Made by a program: the position numbers and the translations under genes. A model generated the notes under the pieces. That model searched no databases and was not told where the DNA came from. It was given only the letters and a program-made list of their open reading frames with translations. Shown one piece after another: positions 24,227 through 33,138 of a DNA stretch of 64,000 bases. The DNA lies in assembly GCF_005938675.2 (NCBI RefSeq), contig NZ_VCCH02000007.1, positions 1 through 64,000 of the forward strand, given 5' to 3'. Origin of the DNA: Mycobacterium sp. KBS0706 (GTDB lineage Bacteria > Pseudomonadota > Alphaproteobacteria > DSM-16000 > Inquilinaceae). Each line of letters starts with the position of its first letter. Positions within the stretch are counted from its first letter, which is position 1.

Positions 24227-25417
24227 ATGACCTTGCGACTGGCTTGGCTCATTCCCGCCGTTCTCGCGCTCCCCGCCTGTGGCGAGCTGCCGAGCAACGG
24301 TCCCCTGGCCGGCCAGATCCTGGCGTCGGGCGAAAAGGCGTCGGCGGCGGAGATGGCCAAAGAGGTCGACACCCGCTACGCCATCGTCGATCTCAACGAG
24401 ACCACGATCGCGGCGTTCAGCCGCGCCCCGCGGCCCAGCCTGATGCAGCGCTTCGGCGACAGCGCACCGGCGCCTTCGCAGCAGATCGGCGTCGGCGACA
24501 CCGTCTCGGTGTCGATCTGGGAAGCGGGCACCGGCCTGTTCGCCGCCGGCGGCGGCGGCGCCGTGGCCCCGACCGGCGCCGACGGCGCGCACAGCGTCAC
24601 CTTGCCGCCCCAGGTCGTCGACCAGCGCGGCAACATCTCCGTGCCCTATGCGGCGACGCCGATCCGCGCGATCGGCCGCACCCCGACCCAGGTCGCCGAT
24701 GCGATCGAGAAGTCGCTGACCAGCCAGGCCAGCCAGCCGCAGGTGATCGTCACGGTGCCGGAATCCAGCTCCGCCTCGGCCTCGGTGCTGGGCGACCAGA
24801 CCGGCGCGGCGCGGGTGCCGCTCAACATCCGGGGCGAAAGGCTGCTCGACGTCGTCGCCCAGGGCGGCGGCATCCGGTCGCAGCCGGCCGAGACCTTCAT
24901 CACCCTGACCCGGGCGGGGGCGTCGGAGACGGTCGGGCTTCCGACCATCCTGCAGAACCCGACCGAGAACATCTACATCCAGCCCGACGACACCATCTAC
25001 ATCACCCGCCGGCCGCAGACCTACACGGCACTCGGCGCGGTCAGCAGCTCCGGCGAGCTGCCGATCGACCAGGATCCGTTCACCCTGGCCCAGGCGGTGG
25101 GCCGGTCCGGCGGGCTGGCGCCGAACGCCGCCGACGCCAGCGCCGTCTTCATCTTCCGCTTCGAATCACGGCCGGTGTTCCAGTCGATGCGGCCGACCTC
25201 GCCGCTGCTGGCCTCGCGGCAGCCGGTGCCGGTGGTCTACCGGCTCAGCTTCGAGGATCCGCGCGGCTTCTTCTACGCCCAGCAGTTCCCGGTGCGCCCC
25301 CGTGACCTGGTCTATGTCGGCACCGCGTCCTCGGTCGAGTTCCTGAAGTTCCTGTCGGTGGTGCGCGGGGCGATCTCGGTCGGCACTCCGGCGACCACGG
25401 TGGTGTCGGGCGGCTGA
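24227..25417 (+). CDS. kpsD: KpsD/Wza-like polysaccharide export lipoprotein
   Basis: Outer-membrane auxiliary (OPX) protein of 396 residues. A signal peptide ends in LALPAC, giving a likely lipidated Cys18. A Poly_export domain follows (IGVGDTVSVSIWEAG near residue 88, then GNISVPYAATPIRAIGRTPTQV), then SLBB-like repeats (LNIRGERLLDVVAQGGG, DDTIYITRRPQTYTALGAV). The C-terminal region is rich in beta strands. It should form the outer-membrane channel for the capsule with KpsE as periplasmic bridge. It is divergent from a glycosyltransferase gene and is followed after 20 bp by the sulfatase-like gene, suggesting one transcript. Confidence 0.9.
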   Translation: MTLRLAWLIPAVLALPACGELPSNGPLAGQILASGEKASAAEMAKEVDTRYAIVDLNETTIAAFSRAPRPSLMQRFGDSAPAPSQQIGVGDTVSVSIWEAGTGLFAAGGGGAVAPTGADGAHSVTLPPQVVDQRGNISVPYAATPIRAIGRTPTQVADAIEKSLTSQASQPQVIVTVPESSSASASVLGDQTGAARVPLNIRGERLLDVVAQGGGIRSQPAETFITLTRAGASETVGLPTILQNPTENIYIQPDDTIYITRRPQTYTALGAVSSSGELPIDQDPFTLAQAVGRSGGLAPNAADASAVFIFRFESRPVFQSMRPTSPLLASRQPVPVVYRLSFEDPRGFFYAQQFPVRPRDLVYVGTASSVEFLKFLSVVRGAISVGTPATTVVSGG

Positions 25418-25437
25418 GACCTGGGGGAGGCGGCGCC

Positions 25438-26940
25438 ATGCCGGTCGTGCCCGAGCTGATCGGCCTGGCCGGCGGCGCCGTCGCCTGGGAGGCGGTGGAC
25501 GCCCTGGCCCGGCCGCGACGGGGAATCTTCGGCGGCAGCCGCGCCGCCATCCCCGGCCGGGCGATCGTGTTCCTGCTGCTGCTCGGCGCCTGGCTCGGCC
25601 TGTTCGGCCGCTTCTGGTTCGCGCTGGTCGCCAGCCTGGTCACCCTCGCCATCCTGGTCGCGATCTCGAACGCCAAGCGGCGCAGCCTCTACGAGCCGCT
25701 GGTGTTCTCGGACTTCGCCTTCATCCTGCCGATGCTGCGCCACCCGAGCCTGTTCTATATCGAGCGGCGCGAAGGCCTGGCCCTGATCGGCATCACGGCG
25801 CTGCTGGTCGCGGTGATCGCGGCCTGGGTGGGGCTGGAGCCGCGCAGCATTCCGGTGCCGGCGCAGCTGGCGCTGCTGGCGGCCGAGGCGGCGCTGCTCG
25901 GGCTCGCGGCCGCTGTCTTTCCGTGGCCGAAGGCGTTGACCTTCGCCGATCCCCACGACCCGCGCGACACAGTTCGGCGCTTCGGCGTGGCGCTGTCGCT
26001 GCCGACCGCCTGGCTGCGCTGGCGGGGCGAGGGGCGTCGGCCGCTGCCGGCGCCGCCGGCGGCAGGCCTGCGCCAGGACGTCGATGCCGTGATCGTGGTG
26101 CAGTCCGAATCCTTCATGGATCTGCGCCGCATCGGCATCGCGACGGCGCTGCCGGAATTCGACCGGCTCAAGCCCCGCGCGCTGGCGCATGGCCTGCTCG
26201 AGGTGCCGTGCTTCGGCGCCTACACGCTGCGGCCGGAGATTTCGGCGATCACCGGCCTCGGTGCCGAAGAGCAATCCTTCGACGGGCTGCACCCCTATCT
26301 GCGGCCGCAGCGCTACGCCCCGGCCTCGCTGGCGGCGGCGCTGAAGCTCGAAGGCTGGCGCACCGTCTTCCTGCATCCCTATGACGAAAGCTTCTTCCGG
26401 CGCCGCGAGGCGATCCCGGCCCTCGGCTTCGATCGCTTCATCTGCCGGCGCGACCTGCCCGAGGCCGAACGCAGCGGCATCTACATCTCCGATGCCGCGG
26501 TGGCCGGGGTGATCGAGGACGAGCTGCGGCGGGCCCGGACGGACGGGCTCAGGCTGTTCCTGGTCTGCGTCACCATGGAGGCGCACGATCCCTTCCGCCC
26601 GGGCCGGGTGCCGGGCAAGGACGAGCCGCTGCAGCAATACCTGCACCATATCGGCCATGCCGACACGATGCTGGCCCGGCTGACGGCCCATTTCGACGCT
26701 GCGGCGGAGCGGGTGCTGCTGGCCTTCTACGGCGATCACGCGCCGGTGCTGAAGGAAGTCGATCCGGAGCGCGAGCGCCGCACCGATTTCATGATCCTGG
26801 ACTGCGGCCGCGCCGCGCCTGCCGGCGGCGGGCATGCCCCGGTGCAATGGCGGCCGGAGCAGATCAACCGCTACATCCGCTCCTGGCTGGCCAAAGGTGC
26901 CATCGAGGCGGATCTGCAAAGGAACCGAGAGCGGGCCTGA
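25438..26940 (+). CDS. rkpI: RkpI-like membrane sulfatase-fold (LTA synthase family) protein
   Basis: Protein of 500 residues: four or so membrane segments in the first 165 residues, then a sulfatase-fold domain in the periplasm. Motifs of the LTA synthase/phosphoglycerol transferase family are VVQSESFMD, CFGAYTLRPEISAITGL (metal/nucleophile region) and YGDHAPVLKE. S. meliloti RkpI is a protein of this type in the same pathway. A role in adding a phospho-alcohol or phospholipid-derived group to the capsule or its lipid is inferred. Strong GGGGGAGG ribosome site; it follows kpsD by 20 bp. Whether it has sulfatase, phosphoglycerol or phosphoethanolamine transferase activity cannot be read from sequence. 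Confidence 0.82.
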   Translation: MPVVPELIGLAGGAVAWEAVDALARPRRGIFGGSRAAIPGRAIVFLLLLGAWLGLFGRFWFALVASLVTLAILVAISNAKRRSLYEPLVFSDFAFILPMLRHPSLFYIERREGLALIGITALLVAVIAAWVGLEPRSIPVPAQLALLAAEAALLGLAAAVFPWPKALTFADPHDPRDTVRRFGVALSLPTAWLRWRGEGRRPLPAPPAAGLRQDVDAVIVVQSESFMDLRRIGIATALPEFDRLKPRALAHGLLEVPCFGAYTLRPEISAITGLGAEEQSFDGLHPYLRPQRYAPASLAAALKLEGWRTVFLHPYDESFFRRREAIPALGFDRFICRRDLPEAERSGIYISDAAVAGVIEDELRRARTDGLRLFLVCVTMEAHDPFRPGRVPGKDEPLQQYLHHIGHADTMLARLTAHFDAAAERVLLAFYGDHAPVLKEVDPERERRTDFMILDCGRAAPAGGGHAPVQWRPEQINRYIRSWLAKGAIEADLQRNRERA

Positions 26941-26975
26941 TCCGTCATAGGGACAGCAGCTTCAGGGGAATGCCC

Positions 26976-27785
26976 ATGCTGACTCTCGATCGGCGCTTCG
27001 CCTTCCGCGGCCAGAGCGTGGCCTGGGGCGTGATCGGCGACGGGCCGCCGGTGGTCCTGGTGCACGGCACGCCGTTCTCGTCCCAGGTCTGGCGCCGGAT
27101 CGCACCGCTGGCGGCCACCCGGCGGCGGGTCTACCTCTTCGACCTGCTGGGCTATGGCCAGTCGGAGCAGCGCGACGGCCAGGACGTGTCCCCGGCCGTG
27201 CAGACGGTGCTGTTCGCCGCCCTGCTGCGCGAATGGGGGCTGGAGCAGCCGGAGGTGCTGGCCCATGACTTCGGTGGCATGACCGCGCTGCGGGCCCATT
27301 ATCTCGAAGGCTGCCGCTACCGGCGCCTGACCCTGGTCGATCCGGTGGCGCTGCCGCCCTCCGGCTCGCCCTTCTTCCTTCATGTCGCCAAGCATGAGCA
27401 GGCCTTCGCCGGGCTGCCGGACTATGCCCATGACGCGCTGCTGCGGGTCTATCTCCAGGGCGCGGCGCGCAATCCGCTGACCGGGGAGGCGATGGCGATT
27501 CACATGCGTCCCTGGCAGGGCGAGGTCGGGCGCCCGGCCTTCTACCGCCAGATCGCGCAGATGCACGACCGCTATCTCGAGGAGGTCGAGCCGTCCTACG
27601 GCCCGATGCCCTGGCCGGTCGAGATCCTGTGGGGCGAGGAGGATGCCTGGATCCCGATCGCCCAGGGCGAGCGCCTGGCAGCAAAGCTGACCGGCGGCGC
27701 GCTGACCCGCGTCCCGGCGTCCGGCCACCTCATGCAGGAGGACGCGCCCGAGGCGATCGTCGCGGCCCTGTTCCGCGGGATGTGA
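26976..27785 (+). CDS. Alpha/beta hydrolase with Asp nucleophile (dehalogenase/epoxide-hydrolase-like)
   Basis: Alpha/beta-hydrolase of 269 residues. The oxyanion HGTPFSSQVW lies near residue 31. The nucleophile elbow reads AHDFGGM (Asp98), not GxSxG. The catalytic acid region is WGEEDAWIP and the catalytic His is in ASGHLMQED. An Asp nucleophile is typical of haloalkane dehalogenases and epoxide hydrolases rather than esterases. ATG 26976 has AGGGGA at proper spacing; ATG 26970 sits too close to it. It starts 35 bp after rkpI, so it may be cotranscribed, yet a capsule role is not obvious. Substrate unknown. Confidence 0.82.
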   Translation: MLTLDRRFAFRGQSVAWGVIGDGPPVVLVHGTPFSSQVWRRIAPLAATRRRVYLFDLLGYGQSEQRDGQDVSPAVQTVLFAALLREWGLEQPEVLAHDFGGMTALRAHYLEGCRYRRLTLVDPVALPPSGSPFFLHVAKHEQAFAGLPDYAHDALLRVYLQGAARNPLTGEAMAIHMRPWQGEVGRPAFYRQIAQMHDRYLEEVEPSYGPMPWPVEILWGEEDAWIPIAQGERLAAKLTGGALTRVPASGHLMQEDAPEAIVAALFRGM

Positions 27786-27797
27786 GCGTCCAGCGCC

Positions 27798-29129
27798 TCA
27801 GCAGATGGCGTATTTGCGCCGGACATCTTCGACGACGTCGTCGAAGATGTTGAAGTGCCGGTCCCAGGTCGGGGCCTTGAAGCGCGCCAGCCGAGCCATC
27901 TGCGCCTGGCGGCGCGGCGAGTTCGGCTGGGCGTATTCGAGGATCATCTCCATCCAGCCGGGGCCGTCCAGCGGGTCGAGATATTCCGGGATGCCGCTGC
28001 CCAACTCGTGGAACACCGGCAGGTCGGAGCAGATCACCGGCACCGAGCAGGCCAGGCCCTCGACCAGCGGCAGGCCGTAGCCCTCGGCGAAGGACGGGAA
28101 CAGCACGGCGCGGGCGCCGATCATCAGCCGGTGCAGCACCGCGTCGGGCACGCGGCCACATTCGATGACATGATCCGAGATCTGGTCGCAGCGCTCGATC
28201 ATGTCGATGACATTCTCGTTTTCCCAGCCACGGCGGCCGACGATCAGCAGCTTCGGCGCGGCCGCGCCCAGCTTCTGCACCAAGGCGCGCCAGACCTGCA
28301 GCATGAACAGGTGGTTCTTGCGCGGCTCGATGGTGCCGATGATCAGGAAATAGGGCTCGCTCTCCAGGTCGTTGAGCTTCTGCGGCGCGAAGCGGCGGTC
28401 GACCCCGAGCGGCGCGACGAAGACGTCGTCCATGCTGCCATGGTGGCTCTGCACATGCTTCAGCAGGTCGCGCTTGGTCTGCTGCGAATTGACGATGGTG
28501 GCGGCGGCGGTGGTCGAGATCGCCTCGATTCGGGCAACGTGCCGCGCGGCGTAGCCGGGGCGGACATATTCCGGATGGTCGATCGGGATCAGGTCGTGCA
28601 CCAAGTAGATCGGCGCCAGCTTGCGGCGCGTCACCAGGCGCTGCAGCGTCGCCGGCTGGTGCAGCCCCTCATGCGAGACGTTGACGTAGATCGCCTGCCG
28701 CCGCCGGGCGCTGATGCTGATCATGCGCGACAGCAGCCCGCGGGCGCCGAGCAGGGCGTCCATGCCGAGCTGCAGCAAGGGGGCCGAAGGCCGCGGCGCG
28801 GGGGCCGGCATGGTCGCCGAGTGGCCGTTGCCGAACTGCTCCGCCGGCACGCCGATGAAGCGGGCGATCCGCTCCGCGTCGTTGCCGCGGATGCGGTGGG
28901 CGCCGAAGCTCCAGCGCTCCCACCGGCTGGCGACGAACTGGGCGAAGGCGGGGGTTGAAAGCTGCCAGTAGCGCGAGCGCCAGCGGGCGATGAACTGAAC
29001 CTCGCCCGGATAGCGGTCGAGCAGGTGCCGGCCATAGGTCAGCTCCACCCGGTCGACGCCGGTCGGCGTTGCGCTGCCGGCCCGGCGTACCAATCGGGTC
29101 GCGTCGAACAGGATCTGGTCCTGAGCCAT
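27798..29129 (-). CDS. GT4-family glycosyltransferase
   Basis: GT-B glycosyltransferase of about 443 residues. The N-terminus ILFDATRLVRRAG...TGVDRVELTYGRHLL is a pattern common in capsule and LPS mannosyl- or rhamnosyltransferases. The donor domain shows IGTIEPRKNHLFMLQVW, LLIVGRRGWENENV and the EX7E motif in FAEGYGLPLVEGLACSVPVICSD. The ATG at 29129 follows AAGGAG; an upstream in-frame start to 29180 lacks family similarity. It converges on the hydrolase gene with a 12-bp gap. Likely one of the capsule repeat-unit transferases. Confidence 0.88.
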   Translation of the reverse strand: MAQDQILFDATRLVRRAGSATPTGVDRVELTYGRHLLDRYPGEVQFIARWRSRYWQLSTPAFAQFVASRWERWSFGAHRIRGNDAERIARFIGVPAEQFGNGHSATMPAPAPRPSAPLLQLGMDALLGARGLLSRMISISARRRQAIYVNVSHEGLHQPATLQRLVTRRKLAPIYLVHDLIPIDHPEYVRPGYAARHVARIEAISTTAAATIVNSQQTKRDLLKHVQSHHGSMDDVFVAPLGVDRRFAPQKLNDLESEPYFLIIGTIEPRKNHLFMLQVWRALVQKLGAAAPKLLIVGRRGWENENVIDMIERCDQISDHVIECGRVPDAVLHRLMIGARAVLFPSFAEGYGLPLVEGLACSVPVICSDLPVFHELGSGIPEYLDPLDGPGWMEMILEYAQPNSPRRQAQMARLARFKAPTWDRHFNIFDDVVEDVRRKYAIC

Positions 29130-29576
29130 ACGTCCTGCTCCTTTGCAAGCTGTCGTCCGGCCGCCGGGGCCCGGCGGCACGGTCTTCAGGGGGAAACGCC
29201 GTCCGAACCGAACCCTGTCGGGACGTTGCGCTCCCCCTGGTCCGCCGGTGTCCGGATCGTGGGATCCTGTCCGGCGGCACGACGGTGTTGCGGCGACCGC
29301 CTGTGCATGAACCCGAAACCAAGTCCGGGTAAGCTATCATCAGTGCCGACGAAACAGGAAACCTTTTTTGCATCGCAAAACAATCGCTAAGGAGAGCATT
29401 AAAATCTGTAAAATCCAAGCGAACCGAACCCCTCTGGCGAGGCTTCATCCATGGGCCGATTTTGTCACGGCCCCGTGCCCGCGGCGGCGGAATGCGGTAA
29501 CTAGGAGGCGAATCGTGTCTCCCCAGGTCCCGCAGGCGGCATCGCCGTCCCGTCCTTGCCCATCGGAGAGATCGGA
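29130..29576. promoter_or_regulatory. Divergent intergenic region between a glycosyltransferase and the alpha-mannosidase
   Basis: This 447-bp gap has no convincing gene; short frames across it show no family pattern. An AT-rich core near 29330-29420 contains GGAAACCTTTTTT (AAACCT at 29359-29364) and is the likeliest promoter area for both flanking genes. Individual -35/-10 boxes could not be assigned. Confidence 0.45.
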
Positions 29577-32500
29577 ATGAGCCTGTCCATCGCCCAGCGC
29601 CTGCATCGCCTGGACGCCCGCATTGCAGAGATCCTGTGCTGGCGTGAGCGGGCGATCGAGCCGATCGAGCCGTGGCGCTGCGACGGCCGGCCCCTGTCGC
29701 TGGGCGACCCCTGGCCGCACACGGAAGGCGTCCTGGCCTTCACTGCCGAGGCCGAGGTTCCGTCCGCCTGGCCGCTGGACGAGACCAGGCTTCATCTCGA
29801 CGTCGGCGGCGAAAGCCTGCTGACCCTGCATGAGGACGGCGCCGGGCTGACCCGCTTCGGCCTCGATATCAATCACCGCGAATTCCCGCTGCGCGCCCGC
29901 CGGATCCGGATCGAGACCGAGAGCGTGCCGCGCCTGCCCTTCGGCCAGCCGGTGCGCCACCCGCGGCTCGCCGAGGCCCGGCTGGTCTGGGTCGACCCGG
30001 CGGTGCACCGGCTGGCGCTGCTGCTGCGCCAGGTGTGGGAGACGGCGCTGGCGCTGCAGGAGCACGAGGCGGTGCCGCATCTGCTGACCGCAGCCGAGGC
30101 GGCGCTGCGCTCGCTCGACTGGCCGTCGGCGACCGGCGCCTATATCGCCCGCACCGCGCCGCTGCCGCAGCAACAGGCGATCTGGCGCCTGCCCGAGCTC
30201 GACCGGCAGCCGCCGGCGCTGGGCGAGGCCGAGCGGGCCTCGGTGGTCGCCGCGCATGACGGGCTGGTGGCGGCGCTGCGCGGGCTGAAGCAGCGCTTTC
30301 CGCCGCAGGGCCGGCTGGCCATCACCGGCCACGCCCATATCGACCTGGCCTGGCTGTGGCCCTATGCCGAGACAAGGCGCAAGGCCCGCCGCACCTTCCA
30401 CACCGCGCTGCGGCTGATGGAGCAATTCCCCGGCTTCGTCTTCAACCAGTCGACCGCCGCCTATTACGCCCAGGTCGAGGCCGACGACCCCGACCTGTTC
30501 GCCCAGGTCCGCGAGCGGGCGGCGGAGGGCCGCTGGGAGACGATCGGCGGGCTGTGGGTCGAGCCCGACACCAACATGCCGACCGGCGAGGCCCTGGTGC
30601 GCCAGGCGCTGTACGGCCAACGCTACTTCGAGCGGACCTTCGGCCGCCGTCACACCGTGTGCTGGCTGCCCGACTGCTTCGGCTTCTCGCCCGCTTTGCC
30701 ACAGATCCTGCGCCAGGGCGGCATGGACAGCTTCTTCACCATCAAGGTGAACTGGTCGGAGACCAACCGCTTCCCGCACGACCTGTTCCATTGGGAAGGC
30801 CTCGATGGCAGCCGGGTCCTGGCCCACACCTTCGACAACCCGATCCAGGGCTACAACGGCACCATCCGGGCCGATTGCGTGCTGCCGACCTGGCGCAACT
30901 TCCGGGGCAAGACGGCGCATGACGAAAGCCTGCTCGCCATCGGCTTCGGCGACGGCGGCGGCGGGGTGACGCCGGAGATGCTGGAGCGCCAGGCCCAGTT
31001 GACGGATTTCCCGGCGCTGCCGGAGCTGCGCCCGGCCCGGGTCGAGGATTTCTTCGGCCGAATCCACGAGCGGGCGGCGGAGCTGCCGGTCTGGCTCGGC
31101 GAGATCTATCTCGAGCTGCACCGCGGTACCCTGACCAGCCAGGGCCGCACCAAGCGGCTGAACCGCCAGGCCGAGCGGGCGCTGATCGCGGCCGAGGTCG
31201 CCGGCAGCCTGGCCACGCTGCTTGGCGGCCCCAGCTTCGGCAGCCTGGAGCCGGCTTGGCGCGGCCTGTTGAAAAACCAGTTCCACGACATCCTGCCCGG
31301 CTCCAGCATCCGCGAGGTCTATGAGGATGCGGAGCGCGAGCTGGCGGCGGCCCGCGACGCCGGCCTCGACCGCCAGGCCGAGGCGCTGGCGGCGATCGCC
31401 GCGGCCCTGCCGGCGGGCGGCACCGCCGACGCGCTGGTGGTGGTGAACCCCGACCTGTCGCCGCGCCCGCTGCGGCTGGAGCTGGAGGGTGAGGCCCTCG
31501 TGCCGGACCTGACGGTGCCGCCGCTCGGCATCGTCGTGCTCGACCGGGCGGCGCTGCAGCCGGCGCCCGGGCTGTCGGCGGGGTGGTCGACCACGGGCAG
31601 CCATCTCGAGAACCGGTTCCTGCGGGCCGAGATCGGCGCCGACGGCACCATCACCCGCCTGCTGCACAAGCCGACCGGCCGCGACGCGCTGGCCGGGCGC
31701 GGCAACCAGCTGTGGCTGTACCCGGCCGACAAGCCGCGCAGCTGGGATGCCTGGGACATCGAGGCGGATTACGACCGCCAGGGCTTCGAGCTGACCGGGC
31801 TGGAGTCATCGGAGCTGGTCGAGGACGGGCCGGACCGGGCGGCGCTGCGGCTGGTGCGCCGCTTCCGCGATTCGACCGTCACCCAGACCCTGACGCTGTG
31901 GGCGAACTCGCCGCGGCTCGACATCCACACCCGGCTCGACTGGCACGAGCGGCGGGTGCTGCTGCGCGCTCTGGTGCCGGTGGCGGTGCGGGCGGAACAG
32001 GCCAGTTTCGAATGCGCCTTTGGCGTGGTGCGGCGGCCGACCCACCGCAACACCTCCTGGGACCAGGCCAAATTCGAGGTGCCGGGTCACCGCTTCGCCG
32101 ACCTGTCGGAGCCGGGTTTCGGCGTCGCCCTGCTGAACGACGGGAAATATGGCCACAGCGCGCTCGGCAATGTGCTGGGCCTCAGCCTGGTGCGAGCGCC
32201 GATCTATCCCGACCTGCTGGCCGATGAGGGCGTGCAGGAGTTCACCTACGCGATCCTGCCGCATGCGGGCGACTGGCATGAGGGCGGGGTGCGCGAGGCG
32301 GCAGAGGATCTGAACCAGCCGCTGCTGGCGCTGCCGGCGCGCAACCTGGCAGCCGGGCTGCACGCGCCGCTGATGGTCTCCGGCATCAAGGCCGGGCTGG
32401 CCGCGCTGAAGCCGGCGGAGGAGGGCGGCGGGCTGGTGCTGCGCCTCTACGAACCGGCCGGCGCCCGCGGGCCGCTGTCGATCACCATGCCGGAGGGCTG

Positions 32501-32609
32501 GCGCCTGGGCGAGGCGGTGTCGCTGCTGGAGGAGCCGGCGGAGCGCGACAAGGCGCACGACCTGGAGCCGTTCGAGCTGCGCAGCTGGCGGCTGCTGCCA
32601 GGGCGCTGA
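29577..32609 (+). CDS. GH38 alpha-mannosidase
   Basis: Glycoside hydrolase family 38 enzyme of 1010 residues, the usual length of the large bacterial class. The zinc-binding HID is at 254-256 (GHAHIDLAWLWP). WVEPDTNMPTGEALVRQ follows, then the catalytic nucleophile Asp366 in WLPDCFGFSP and the metal His in KNQFHDILPGSSI. The C-terminal beta domains are intact. No signal peptide is visible, so it is probably cytosolic and acts on imported or turned-over mannosides. ATG 29577 has GGAGA upstream; the longer frame start at 29556 overlaps that site. It lies next to a capsule locus that makes GDP-mannose, so recycling of mannose oligosaccharides is plausible. Confidence 0.93.
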   Translation: MSLSIAQRLHRLDARIAEILCWRERAIEPIEPWRCDGRPLSLGDPWPHTEGVLAFTAEAEVPSAWPLDETRLHLDVGGESLLTLHEDGAGLTRFGLDINHREFPLRARRIRIETESVPRLPFGQPVRHPRLAEARLVWVDPAVHRLALLLRQVWETALALQEHEAVPHLLTAAEAALRSLDWPSATGAYIARTAPLPQQQAIWRLPELDRQPPALGEAERASVVAAHDGLVAALRGLKQRFPPQGRLAITGHAHIDLAWLWPYAETRRKARRTFHTALRLMEQFPGFVFNQSTAAYYAQVEADDPDLFAQVRERAAEGRWETIGGLWVEPDTNMPTGEALVRQALYGQRYFERTFGRRHTVCWLPDCFGFSPALPQILRQGGMDSFFTIKVNWSETNRFPHDLFHWEGLDGSRVLAHTFDNPIQGYNGTIRADCVLPTWRNFRGKTAHDESLLAIGFGDGGGGVTPEMLERQAQLTDFPALPELRPARVEDFFGRIHERAAELPVWLGEIYLELHRGTLTSQGRTKRLNRQAERALIAAEVAGSLATLLGGPSFGSLEPAWRGLLKNQFHDILPGSSIREVYEDAERELAAARDAGLDRQAEALAAIAAALPAGGTADALVVVNPDLSPRPLRLELEGEALVPDLTVPPLGIVVLDRAALQPAPGLSAGWSTTGSHLENRFLRAEIGADGTITRLLHKPTGRDALAGRGNQLWLYPADKPRSWDAWDIEADYDRQGFELTGLESSELVEDGPDRAALRLVRRFRDSTVTQTLTLWANSPRLDIHTRLDWHERRVLLRALVPVAVRAEQASFECAFGVVRRPTHRNTSWDQAKFEVPGHRFADLSEPGFGVALLNDGKYGHSALGNVLGLSLVRAPIYPDLLADEGVQEFTYAILPHAGDWHEGGVREAAEDLNQPLLALPARNLAAGLHAPLMVSGIKAGLAALKPAEEGGGLVLRLYEPAGARGPLSITMPEGWRLGEAVSLLEEPAERDKAHDLEPFELRSWRLLPGR

Positions 32610-32749
32610 CGGGGAAGGCGGGGCGCCCGGCCCGGGTCATGTCCTTGGGGGAGGCCGGGCCGGGCACGGCGCCGGCTGCTGACGGGCGGCGCGACCGCGC
32701 TCCGGCCACGGTCGGCCCGGTCTGTCCACTTACCGATCGGCAAGGCGGC

Positions 32750-32929
32750 TCAGTGCCGCTCCTTCACCTTCTTCACCGAGCGGCGATCCTCGCCCGCACC
32801 GGCGGTGCCGGGGTTGAAGGAGGGTGGATCGCTCGCATCCATGCTCTCGGCCGAGGCCTCGTCGACCTTCCGGCTGGCCGCCTTCCGGTCCTTCGGCTGC
32901 TCGTCGATGGGCTTGCGGGGCGTCGTCAT
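32750..32929 (-). CDS. Small hydrophilic protein of unknown function
   Basis: Predicted 59-residue, highly charged protein without hydrophobic segments, rich in Lys, Glu, Asp, Ser and Pro; it ends KKVKERH and is probably disordered. The ATG at 32929 is preceded by GGAGG at 5-bp spacing, the main support for a real gene. I recognise no family. It lies alone between the alpha-mannosidase (convergent) and the M32 peptidase operon. Confidence 0.5.
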   Translation of the reverse strand: MTTPRKPIDEQPKDRKAASRKVDEASAESMDASDPPSFNPGTAGAGEDRRSVKKVKERH

Positions 32930-33138
32930 GCTGGCCTCCACGCTGTTCCTGAACGGAACGGCAGCGGCCGGACCGCAGTTCCGCCGGCAACGGCCGAAAA
33001 TAGGGGGGCCGGCAACCCTGGATGGTCGGCTCGCTTCGGTTCAAGCTGAGTCCCAGGTGCCACTCCTCGATCACGGCGCCCGGCCCGGCCCGAAGCCTCC
33101 CCCACCACGCTTCGGGCCGGACTCTTTTCTGCCAGTCG

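Noticed and set aside
24082..25305. Plus-strand frame overlapping kpsD in another phase
   Set aside because: Basic, repetitive translation; the other phase has signal peptide and Poly_export motifs.
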